From JBIIUJ01 sp044340025 (GTDB lineage Bacteria; Pseudomonadota; Alphaproteobacteria; Caulobacterales; Aquidulcibacteraceae), in contig JBIIUJ010000106.1 in assembly GCA_044340025.1 (NCBI GenBank), positions 1-9,103 on the forward strand: a stretch of 9,103 nucleotides of DNA. The letters are read 5' to 3'. The position numbers and the translations under genes are program-made. The notes under the pieces are model-generated. The model ran no database searches, was not told the DNA's origin, and saw nothing but the letters and a program-made list of their open reading frames with translations. Positions 1 to 5,909 of this stretch are shown here, piece after piece; within the stretch, counting starts at the first letter, position 1; every line of letters begins with the position of its first letter.

Positions 1-285
1 CGCCGCCGCCAGGGCCGCAACATCCGGAAAGCGCGCCAGGAAGCGGCCAAAATAATCCAGCACCGTGACCACCTGGGTCTGCTGCAGCATGATTTCGGAC
101 AGCCACACACGATAGGGATCGGGCCGGAGGCCGCCGGCGCGGTCCCCCGGCGCCACCCGCCAGGCCAGCACGCGCGCATTGGCGTCGTACCAGGCCAGCA
201 GCGCAGGGCGGATCGCGGCTGGTTGTGGGCTTTGCGCCGCAGGGGCCTTGCGCAAGTCGCTCTCCCTTGGGAAGGCTAGCGCCAT
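1..285 (-). CDS. mutY: A/G-specific adenine glycosylase MutY, N-terminal part (cut by window edge)
   Basis: MutY removes adenine mispaired with 8-oxoguanine or guanine in base excision repair. Only the first 95 codons are inside the window; the reading frame is open to base 1. Visible features are a variable N-terminal leader (about 25 residues), the W42-R43 start of the helix-hairpin-helix glycosylase fold, and the hallmark stretch DPYRVWLSEIMLQQTQV at residues 56-72. Glu64 lies where E. coli MutY has catalytic Glu37, and the QQTQV mispair-recognition loop is intact. The C-terminal iron-sulfur cluster and NUDIX-like domain would lie outside. The ATG at 283-285 (complement) follows a purine-rich GGGGAGGGG segment a few bases upstream, inside the divergent DciA-family gene. 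The two start codons share CATG, so the mutY ribosome-binding site, and probably its promoter, lie in the neighbour's coding sequence. Family assignment is firm; the exact start is slightly less so. Confidence 0.93.
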   Translation of the reverse strand, partial: MALAFPRESDLRKAPAAQSPQPAAIRPALLAWYDANARVLAWRVAPGDRAGGLRPDPYRVWLSEIMLQQTQVVTVLDYFGRFLARFPDVAALAAA

Positions 286-832
286 GGCCCCTCCCCTTCG
301 CTCCTCGCCTTCTGGCGCAGCCGACCCGGAAGCGGAAGCCGATGCGCTGGCGTTTCTGGCCGCCAATCGCGGCCGGCCCGCGATCCAGCCGCCGCCGCGC
401 GCCGCCGCTTATGTGCCGCAGACCGTGAGCGCAAAGGTGAAGGCTGGCGCGCCGGGCCTTTCCGCGCTGAAACGGCACTGGGAAGAGATCGTGGGGCCGG
501 CGCTTGCCGCGCTTTGCGCGCCTGAAAAGCTCACCCCCGGCAAGACCGGCGGCACGCTGACGGTGCGGGCCGGAGGCGCAGCCGCCCTGCTGCTTCAGGC
601 CCAGTCGAGCGAGATCGTGGCCCGCGTCAACCAGTTCGCCGGCGGCGCGACGGTGGCGCGGATCGCGATCCAGCAGCGTGCGCTCGCCCCGCCCCGCGGG
701 CGTCCCTCGCCGCCGCTTTCGGCCGCGCAAGCGCAGGCCCTTGAAGCGGATCTCGCGCGGATCGCGACGCCGGAATTGCGCGATGCCTTGCGGCGGCTCG
801 GCGCAGCAGTCTTGGCGGGACCACGCCGGTGA
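284..832 (+). CDS. DUF721 / DciA-family protein
   Basis: A 182-residue member of the DUF721 family. DciA, the characterised member, is the ancestral bacterial factor that helps load or operate the replicative helicase DnaB; a role here in replication initiation is inferred from family. The conserved domain covers roughly residues 45-135: a W-E-E-I-V-G segment, a K-L-T-P-G-K strand and a region reading SSEIVARVNQF, all typical of alphaproteobacterial DUF721 proteins. The ATG at 284 is chosen because GGGAAGG ends eight bases upstream and because longer in-frame starts would run deep into mutY. The frame is open upstream to 179, but that part is antisense to mutY. The stop codon overlaps the GTG start of the next gene by four bases. 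The mutY - DUF721 - thioredoxin-fold order recurs in alphaproteobacteria. I leave the symbol empty because only the family is certain. Confidence 0.85.
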   Translation: MAPPLRSSPSGAADPEAEADALAFLAANRGRPAIQPPPRAAAYVPQTVSAKVKAGAPGLSALKRHWEEIVGPALAALCAPEKLTPGKTGGTLTVRAGGAAALLLQAQSSEIVARVNQFAGGATVARIAIQQRALAPPRGRPSPPLSAAQAQALEADLARIATPELRDALRRLGAAVLAGPRR

Positions 833-1524
833 ACAGCCCCTGGATGCTGACCCGCCGTGCGCTGGGCGCGCTCAGCCTTTCTGCTGCGCTGTCTTCGCCA
901 GTCAGCGCGCGCCAGACAGGGCCGGGCCTTTCAGCCTGGGAACGCCCTGACGACTTCGCCCAGGGCGCGCGCACCGCGCGGGTGGTGCTGATCGAATACG
1001 GCTCCACGATGTGTCCCGCGTGTGCTGCGTTTCACGCCGAGGTCTTGCCGGAGATCATCCGCCGCTACGTCGAAACCGGGCGGGTGCGCTACATCTTCCG
1101 GACCTTTCCCACCGGATCGCCCGAACTGGCGCTTTATGGCGGCGTGCTGGCGCGCTGCGCGGGAGCGAGCGGTTTTTCGGGCGTCATCGAACGGCTGATG
1201 CAGCGGCAAAGCTGGATTGTGGCGCAGGCGCGCGCGGGCGCCGATCTCGCCGCTGCGGTCCAGCGGGTGGCCAGCGACGAGTATCAGGTGATGACTGCGG
1301 CCGCGATGAAAACCTGCGTGGAAGACCGCGCCGGCGTGCAGCGTGTCATCGACATCGCCCGCGAGGGTGAAAGCCGCTACCAGATCGGCGGCACGCCGAG
1401 TCTGATCGTCAATGGCGCGCTGCTTGAAGCGCCCGGCGGGCACACTGTGGGAAGCGTTTCCGCCGCGCTTGATCGCGCGCTTGGCGCCGTCGCGGCGCCT
1501 GCCCGACGGCAGCCGCCGCGGTGA
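829..1524 (+). CDS. Exported DsbA-like thioredoxin-fold protein (CPAC active site)
   Basis: A 231-residue DsbA-family (thioredoxin_4-type) protein, probably an envelope thiol-disulfide oxidoreductase. The N-terminus has a twin-arginine followed by a hydrophobic stretch (TRRALGALSLSAAL) and a possible cleavage site after VSA at about residue 27, so export by Tat or Sec is likely. The active-site motif is C62-P-A-C65 after a beta-strand ending in YGSTM. An alpha-helical insertion follows, then G-G-T189-P190, the cis-proline loop that packs against the active site in this fold. The GTG at 829 overlaps the preceding stop (GTGA) and suggests translational coupling. An in-frame ATG at 844 would give a shorter signal peptide and is a real alternative. 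In many alphaproteobacteria this gene is followed by smc, but here crcB follows. The physiological substrate is unknown, and whether it oxidises, reduces or isomerises cannot be told from sequence. Confidence 0.86.
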   Translation: MNSPWMLTRRALGALSLSAALSSPVSARQTGPGLSAWERPDDFAQGARTARVVLIEYGSTMCPACAAFHAEVLPEIIRRYVETGRVRYIFRTFPTGSPELALYGGVLARCAGASGFSGVIERLMQRQSWIVAQARAGADLAAAVQRVASDEYQVMTAAAMKTCVEDRAGVQRVIDIAREGESRYQIGGTPSLIVNGALLEAPGGHTVGSVSAALDRALGAVAAPARRQPPR

Positions 1525-1907
1525 GTGCGGCTGCAAGCGCGGCGCTGGTGGCGCTGGGCGGCGCAATCGGGGCCGTGCTGCGGTTCTGGCTGGGCGGGAT
1601 GCTGCTGCGACTTGCAGGCCCTGGCTGGCCGTGGGGCACGCTGGCGGCCAATGTGCTCGGCGGCTTCGCCATGGGGCTACTGGTGGGATGGCTTGCAGCG
1701 CGCGCGGATGGAAACGGGGCGGTGCTGAGGCTGTTTCTGGGCGTGGGCTTGCTGGGCGGGTTCACGACTTTCTCGGCGTTTTCGCTCGATCTGTTGGGAA
1801 TGCTGGAACGGCGGGACCTTGCCGGCGCCCTGTTGTATGCAGGGGTGTCTGTGCTCGCCTCGGTCGTGGCCCTTGCCGCAGGCCTTGCGCTCATGCGAAG
1901 CCCATGA
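1521..1907 (+). CDS. crcB: Fluoride exporter CrcB/Fluc
   Basis: A 128-residue inner-membrane fluoride channel that relieves fluoride toxicity and acts as an antiparallel dual-topology dimer. The length is normal for the family. Four hydrophobic helices are visible. Signature positions are present: G13-G14-x-x-G17-A-x-x-R21 in helix 1, G39-T-L-x-x-N44-x-x-G47 in helix 2 (the Asn lines the fluoride pore), and G78-G-F-T-T-F83-S-A-F86 in helix 3, which carries the sodium-coordinating break and the two pore phenylalanines. The GTG start lies in a GTGA overlap with the previous stop. There is no good Shine-Dalgarno sequence, so coupling to the upstream gene is likely. No fluoride riboswitch can be placed in front, because there is no untranslated leader. 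rluC-like coding begins four bases after its stop. Confidence 0.95.
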   Translation: MSAAASAALVALGGAIGAVLRFWLGGMLLRLAGPGWPWGTLAANVLGGFAMGLLVGWLAARADGNGAVLRLFLGVGLLGGFTTFSAFSLDLLGMLERRDLAGALLYAGVSVLASVVALAAGLALMRSP

Positions 1908-1911
1908 CGCC

Positions 1912-2916
1912 ATGGCCGCAATTCTCACCCTTGTTGTCCGCGCCGAAGACGGCGAGAGCCGGCTCGACCGGTTTCTGCGCCGCCGCCTGCCTGGCCTGAC
2001 GCAGGGGCGGATCGAAAAGCTGTTGCGCACCGGCGCGCTGCGGGTGGATGGCGCGCGGGCCAAATCGGCCGATCGGGTCGGGCCGGGCGCCGAAATCCGG
2101 GTCCCCGCCGCGCTGGTGGAAACGAATGCCGACGGGGACGGCGCAAAGCCCCGCCCGGTGGCGCCCGCCGATGCGGACTTCATGCAGGAACTCGTCATCC
2201 ACGACGACGCCGACATGATCGTGTTGAACAAGCCGCCTGGCATCGCGGTGCAGGGCGGCTCGGGCGTGACCCGCCATATCGATGCGTTGCTGCCCGCGCT
2301 CGCCCATGGCGAGGATGTGCCCAAGCTCATCCACCGGCTCGACCGGGATACTTCCGGCGTCCTTATCCTGGGGCGCACGCCGGCGGCGGCCGCAGCGCTT
2401 TCAAAGTCCTTCCGCTCACGCGTCACGCGCAAGATCTACTGGGCGGTCACGCTCGGGGCGCCGAACCCGCGCGAAGGGGAAATGCGCGGTTGGCTGAAAA
2501 AGGCGGGTTCCGCCAAGGACGCCGACCGCGAGCTTGTCCGTCAGGCCCGCCATGGCGAGGAGGGCGCGCTGTTCGCCATCACCGATTATGCGGTGATCTC
2601 CCATGCAGCAAACAAGGCCGCCTGGGTGGCGCTCAAGCCCGTGACCGGACGCACCCACCAGCTGCGCTTTCACATGGCTGAATCCGGCACCGCCATCGTG
2701 GGCGACGGCAAATACACTTGCGCGCGCGAGCCGCTGCCAGAGCTGGATCCGATCCTGCACCTGCATGCCCGCGCGCTGGAAATCCCCCACCCCCGCACCG
2801 GCAAGCCGTTTCGCATCATGGCCGACCTGCCAGAGCACATGGCCCGCACCTTCGACACTCTGGGCTTTGATCTGAGCGAGGCGCGCGACCCGTTCGAGGC
2901 GTTCCCGAAGCGATAG
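1912..2916 (+). CDS. RluA-family 23S rRNA pseudouridine synthase (RluC-like)
   Basis: A 334-residue pseudouridine synthase that isomerises specific uridines in rRNA; 23S rRNA is the likely substrate. An N-terminal S4 RNA-binding domain covers roughly residues 15-65 (SRLDRFLRRRL, then LLRTGALRVDG). The catalytic domain begins near VIHDDADMIVLNKPPGIAVQ. The signature HRLDRDTSGVL starts at His141, which makes Asp144 the catalytic nucleophile. The later RKIYWAV and GRTHQLRFHM segments are also family motifs. S4 plus RluA architecture fits RluC or RluD; the gene order after crcB favours an RluC-like enzyme, but the target position is not determined, so no symbol is given. The ATG at 1912 is chosen because it opens directly into the S4 domain and follows the crcB stop by four bases. 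The frame is open upstream to 1819, but that stretch is crcB in another frame. Confidence 0.93.
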   Translation: MAAILTLVVRAEDGESRLDRFLRRRLPGLTQGRIEKLLRTGALRVDGARAKSADRVGPGAEIRVPAALVETNADGDGAKPRPVAPADADFMQELVIHDDADMIVLNKPPGIAVQGGSGVTRHIDALLPALAHGEDVPKLIHRLDRDTSGVLILGRTPAAAAALSKSFRSRVTRKIYWAVTLGAPNPREGEMRGWLKKAGSAKDADRELVRQARHGEEGALFAITDYAVISHAANKAAWVALKPVTGRTHQLRFHMAESGTAIVGDGKYTCAREPLPELDPILHLHARALEIPHPRTGKPFRIMADLPEHMARTFDTLGFDLSEARDPFEAFPKR

Positions 2917-2973
2917 ACGGCGCCGCAAGGGCAGGCCTTGCCTGTCGGCAGACGCGGCCGTAACCCGCCCCCC

Positions 2974-3759
2974 ATGACGCCTTTTTCCCGCCTTCTCGAC
3001 AGCCTGACCCAGACGCCCGAGGGCTATGCCGCAACCCCGGGCGAAGACTGGCGCCAGGGCCGCACGCTCTATGGCGGCGCCTCGGCCGCGCTGGCGCTGG
3101 CGGCCTGCGCGCGCGCCGCACCAGACCTGCCGCCGCTGCGCTCGGCGCAGATCGCGTTCGTCGGTCCCGCCGCCGGCCCCCTGATCGCCCGGCCGGAAAT
3201 CCTGCGCCAGGGGCGCAGCGCAGTCTTCATGGGATGCGACCTGATCGCAGACCAGGGCATCGCCACCCGGGCGATCTTCTGCTTCGGCGCCGCGCGCGAC
3301 AGCGCCTTCGACCGGCGTGCAGAGCCCGCGCCAGCGGCGGCCCCGCCGCACGACTGCCCCGCTTTGTTTGGCGGCGGGCCGGGCCCCGCCTTCGCCCAGC
3401 ACTTCGACTTGCGGCTGGCCGCCGGCGATCGCCCTCTCCAGGGCGGGGAACCGCGCTATCTTCTGTGGGGCCGCCACCGCGACGAGAACGCCCGTGCGGA
3501 TGCGGCAAGCCTGCTTGCGCTGGCGGATGCGCCGCCCCCCGCCGCCATGGCGGCCTTCACGGCCCCGGCCATGATTTCCAGCATGACCTGGATGCTCGAC
3601 ATCCTCGATCCCGACGCGCTGACGCGGCCGGGCTGGCGGCTGTTGCAGGCGCAGGCGGAAACCCTACGCGAGGGCTATTCCGCCCAGGCGATGGCGGCGT
3701 GGGGCGAGGATGGGGCGCCGCTCCTGCTCGCGCGGCAGACCGTCGCCGTGTTCGCCTGA
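2974..3759 (+). CDS. Thioesterase family protein (acyl-CoA thioesterase-like, double hotdog)
   Basis: A 261-residue protein resembling the TesB-like/4HBT_3 thioesterase family, which hydrolyses acyl-CoA thioesters using two tandem hotdog folds. The first hotdog is recognised by W-R-Q-G-R-T-L-Y-G-G followed by an Ala-rich helix (residues about 26-50) and by SAQIAFVGPA and GRSAVFMGCDL strands. The second covers about residues 130-261, with MISSMTWMLDILDP and a C-terminal LLARQTVAVF strand. This layout matches uncharacterised alphaproteobacterial 'thioesterase family protein' entries; the substrate is unknown. ATG 2974 has no Shine-Dalgarno sequence. An in-frame TTG at 2938 does have an AAGGGCAGG purine tract just upstream, but it would add an unusual PVGRRGRNPPP tail, so ATG is preferred with some doubt. 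It lies 57 bases after the pseudouridine synthase gene and may share its transcript. Confidence 0.8.
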   Translation: MTPFSRLLDSLTQTPEGYAATPGEDWRQGRTLYGGASAALALAACARAAPDLPPLRSAQIAFVGPAAGPLIARPEILRQGRSAVFMGCDLIADQGIATRAIFCFGAARDSAFDRRAEPAPAAAPPHDCPALFGGGPGPAFAQHFDLRLAAGDRPLQGGEPRYLLWGRHRDENARADAASLLALADAPPPAAMAAFTAPAMISSMTWMLDILDPDALTRPGWRLLQAQAETLREGYSAQAMAAWGEDGAPLLLARQTVAVFA

Positions 3760-3764
3760 AGCGA

Positions 3765-3776
3765 GAGCGCGCGCTC
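3765..3776. repeat. 12-base perfect palindrome after the thioesterase gene
   Basis: GAGCGC followed by GCGCTC forms a perfect palindrome just past the thioesterase stop, within a slightly longer GCGAG...CTCGC inverted repeat. No T-tract follows on either strand, so it is not a convincing intrinsic terminator. It could be a weak 3'-end stabilising hairpin or a protein-binding site near the spmX promoter. Confidence 0.35.
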
Positions 3777-3783
3777 GCCTGTC

Positions 3784-3799
3784 TGGCGCGCGACATGCA
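3784..3799 (+). promoter_or_regulatory. Putative sigma-54 (-24/-12) promoter of spmX
   Basis: TGGCGCG, four bases, then ATGCA. Compared with the sigma-54 consensus TGGCACG-N4-TTGC(A/T), it has two mismatches. The essential GG (3785-3786) and GC (3797-3798) are exactly ten bases apart. Transcription would start near 3810 and leave a leader of about 50 bases before the ATG at 3860. In Caulobacter crescentus, spmX is activated by TacA, a sigma-54-dependent regulator, which makes the match more believable than in a random intergenic region. The assignment is by eye only; I could not score the genome background. Confidence 0.6.
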
Positions 3800-3823
3800 C
3801 CACGCCGGCTGCAGGGCGCCTCC

Positions 3824-3840
3824 TGTCCCTTTTCGGGGCA
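3824..3840 (+). other. Small hairpin in the spmX leader
   Basis: TGTCCC and GGGGCA can form a six-pair stem (one G-U pair) around a five-base TTTTC loop, about 20 bases before the spmX start codon. It lies inside the predicted leader and could affect translation, since the gene lacks a strong Shine-Dalgarno sequence. It may equally be chance. Confidence 0.25.
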
Positions 3841-3859
3841 AGCGCTTAATGGTGACGGC

Positions 3860-4876
3860 ATGCGCGTTTCGGCGGAGGGCCTGGCGATGATCAAGGCGTT
3901 CGAGGGTCTCGCCCTCGAAGCCCGTCGGCTGCCTGACGGACGCCATATCATCGGCCACGGCCATGTGGAGACCGCCCGGGAGGGCGCGCGCCTGTCGCCC
4001 GAACAGGCCGAGGCGCTGCTGATCTGGGACCTGAAACCGATTGAGGACGCGCTGAAAACACGCGTGTTTTCTCCCCTGACGCAGCAGCAGTTCGATGCAT
4101 TGGCCAGTTTTGCGCTCAATATCGGGCTTGCGCGGTTTCTGGAGAGCGACGTGCTGCGCGCGCTCAACGCGGGCCGTCCGATCGACGCCGCGATCGCGCT
4201 GGATGGATGGCGGCTCGCCCGGACCGAGGAAGGCCTTTTGACCGTGGATGCCCTCGTTCGCCGTCGAGCTGCAGAGAAGGCGCTATTCCTGTCTGAAGGC
4301 GCCAGCATCTCGGCCCCCGCGGCGCGGCTTCAGCCGGAGTTCGACCTACGGGCGGCTCTCGACGATCTGGCCGCTGAGATTGCTGAAAACGCCGATCATC
4401 TGGGGCTCGAGCCCCCCTTGCCGCATTCCCCTGTGGAGCGGGCCGCCGACGCCGTCGTGGCGCAGATCGAGCGGGTTGAACCAAGGCGCGCCGCCCCTGC
4501 CAGCAGCGAGGCGGCGCCGGGACCGGAGGCGACATCCCCCCGTGATGCTGCGCCCGCGCCGGACACATTCAGCGCCGGGCCAGCGCCCGCGCGCTCACCC
4601 TTCACGGAATCGATCGACATGGATTTGAGCGCGGGCTTCGCCCGAACGCGGGAGACGAGAACTGCCATGGGCGGACTGGGCTTTTACGGCGCATTGGGGG
4701 TGGTGGGCGCCGTCCTCGCCGGCGTCGGACTCTTCGATGCCTACCGGCTGCAGGACGCTGCCGCCCCGATCGAGCGGGCCGCCGTCGGCCCCTTGCTGGC
4801 GGCGGCTGGCGTCGTGATCCTGATTGGCGCGGCGTGGCATATCTTTCGAACGCTCGACGGGCGCGAGGGCCGCTAG
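3860..4876 (+). CDS. spmX: SpmX-like polar morphogenesis protein (degenerate muramidase domain plus two TM helices)
   Basis: A 338-residue protein with the SpmX architecture. Residues 1-150 form a phage-type lysozyme (GH24-like) fold, with FEG at 14-16, the LPDGR segment at 24-28, GHGHV at 32-36 and PLTQQQFDALASFALNIG further on. Residues about 160-265 are an Ala/Pro/Glu-rich linker. Two membrane helices follow (about 273-292 and 309-329). In Caulobacter crescentus, SpmX is a polar protein that localises and activates the histidine kinase DivJ; in Asticcacaulis it positions stalk synthesis. Of the lysozyme Glu-Asp-Thr triad, Glu15 remains, the Asp position is Leu24 (as in the SpmX family) and the Thr position is Ile30, so enzyme activity is unlikely. 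The start is the first in-frame ATG before the domain; the Shine-Dalgarno sequence is weak. A sigma-54-like promoter lies upstream. The gene converges on rplL. Confidence 0.85.
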   Translation: MRVSAEGLAMIKAFEGLALEARRLPDGRHIIGHGHVETAREGARLSPEQAEALLIWDLKPIEDALKTRVFSPLTQQQFDALASFALNIGLARFLESDVLRALNAGRPIDAAIALDGWRLARTEEGLLTVDALVRRRAAEKALFLSEGASISAPAARLQPEFDLRAALDDLAAEIAENADHLGLEPPLPHSPVERAADAVVAQIERVEPRRAAPASSEAAPGPEATSPRDAAPAPDTFSAGPAPARSPFTESIDMDLSAGFARTRETRTAMGGLGFYGALGVVGAVLAGVGLFDAYRLQDAAAPIERAAVGPLLAAAGVVILIGAAWHIFRTLDGREGR

Positions 4877-4905
4877 AGCCGCCCGATCCGGCCACATCAG
4901 CGCGC

Positions 4906-4937
4906 AAAAAAAGGGGCGGACCAGCCGGTCCGCCCCT
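4906..4937 (-). terminator. Intrinsic terminator of the rplJ-rplL operon
   Basis: An 11-bp perfect stem (4912-4922 with 4927-4937; AGGGGCGGACC and its complement) with a four-base loop. On the minus strand the transcript then continues into seven U residues (A-tract 4906-4912 on the plus strand, its first base also closing the stem). It sits about 30 bases past the rplL stop. On the plus strand the hairpin is followed only by CTTCGCGTTCTTG, so termination of spmX here would be weaker. Confidence 0.92.
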
Positions 4938-4967
4938 CTTCGCGTTCTTGCTGGAGAAGCCTGAGGC

Positions 4968-5345
4968 TTACTTCAGCTCGACCTTGGCGCCAGCCTTCTC
5001 AAGCTGATCCTTCAGCTTGTTGGCTTCGTCCTTGGACACGCCTTCCTTCACAGGCTTGGGCGCGCCTTCCACGAGGTCCTTGGCTTCCTTGAGGCCGAGG
5101 GCGGTGATGGCGCGGACTTCCTTGATTACCTCGATCTTCTTGTCGCCGGCGGCGACGAGCATCACGGTGAATTCGGTCTGTTCTTCCACAACGGCAGCCG
5201 GCGCAGCAGCGCCGCCGACGGCGGCGACCGCGACCGGAGCGGCGGCGGTGACGCCCCACTTGTCTTCGAGAAGCTTCGCCAGCTCGGCGGCTTCGAGGAC
5301 GGTAAGCGACGAGAGATCGTCGACGATCTTTTCAAGCTTCGACAT
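4968..5345 (-). CDS. rplL: 50S ribosomal protein L7/L12
   Basis: A 125-residue L7/L12 stalk protein. Two dimers or more bind L10 and recruit the translational GTPases (EF-G, EF-Tu, IF2). The N-terminal dimerisation helices run through LEKIVDDLSSLTVLEAAELAKLLE, and the hinge is the Ala/Val/Gly-rich segment at about residues 33-52. The C-terminal globular domain has EFTVMLVAAGDKKIEVIK and the factor-binding GLKEAKDLVEGAPK helix. Length is normal. The start ATG follows AAAGGA at good spacing in the 48-base gap after rplJ. A strong intrinsic terminator follows, and rpoB is absent downstream, which is unusual. Confidence 0.99.
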   Translation of the reverse strand: MSKLEKIVDDLSSLTVLEAAELAKLLEDKWGVTAAAPVAVAAVGGAAAPAAVVEEQTEFTVMLVAAGDKKIEVIKEVRAITALGLKEAKDLVEGAPKPVKEGVSKDEANKLKDQLEKAGAKVELK

Positions 5346-5393
5346 GGTTTGATGTCCTTTCAGGTTCCAGAGATCCGTTACGGGAGATGACCT

Positions 5394-5909
5394 TTAGGCG
5401 GCGTCCTTGTCGGCGTAGGCTTGGACGACCCGCGCGAGCTGGGCCGCCGGCGCCTGCACGACCGCGGCGATCTTCTGGGCCGGAGCCTGGATCACGCCGA
5501 TGATCTTGCCGCGAAGCTCGTCCAGCGACGGGAGCGTCGCCAGCGCCTTCACGCCGTCCGCATTGAGAGCCGTCGCGCCCATCACGCCGCCGATGACCAC
5601 GAGCTTGTCGTTGGTCTTGGCGTATTCCGAGGCGATCTTGGCGGCCGACACGGGGTCGGGCGCATACATGATCGCGGTCGGGCCCTTGAGCATGGCGCCG
5701 GCTTCTTCGCCGGGCTTGCCCTCAAGCGCGATCTTGGCGAGGCGGTTCTTCACCACCTTGAGCTTCGCGCCGGCGTCAGCCAGCTTGATGCGAAGCCCGG
5801 TCATTTCCGCAACGGTGAGGCCGGCGTAGTGCGCAAACACCACCGCCCCGGCTTCGTCGAAGACGCCCTTGAGCTCTTCAATCGAGGCCGCTTTTTCAGC
5901 ACGATCCAT
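5394..5909 (-). CDS. rplJ: 50S ribosomal protein L10
   Basis: A 171-residue L10, the base of the L7/L12 stalk, which binds 23S rRNA next to L11. The protein opens MDRAEKAASIEELKGVFDEA, then VVFAHYAGLTVAEMTGLR and LKVVKNRLAKIAL, which are conserved in bacterial L10. The Ala-rich C-terminal helix that carries L7/L12 dimers is at about 135-171. The start at 5909 is chosen because GAGGAGA lies six bases upstream and the protein begins as its homologues do. An in-frame ATG at 5942 would add eleven atypical residues and swallow the ribosome-binding site. L10, or the L10-L7/L12 complex, usually represses its own mRNA through the leader upstream. Confidence 0.98.
   Translation of the reverse strand: MDRAEKAASIEELKGVFDEAGAVVFAHYAGLTVAEMTGLRIKLADAGAKLKVVKNRLAKIALEGKPGEEAGAMLKGPTAIMYAPDPVSAAKIASEYAKTNDKLVVIGGVMGATALNADGVKALATLPSLDELRGKIIGVIQAPAQKIAAVVQAPAAQLARVVQAYADKDAA

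Noticed and set aside
2416..3477. 353-codon minus-strand open frame across rluC-like and thioesterase genes
   Set aside because: Spans the gap between two good plus-strand genes antisense to both; composition is that of a shadow frame.
3710..3859. Possible N-terminal extension of the SpmX-like protein
   Set aside because: The open frame runs back into the thioesterase gene and across the sigma-54-like site; the muramidase domain begins right after the ATG at 3860.
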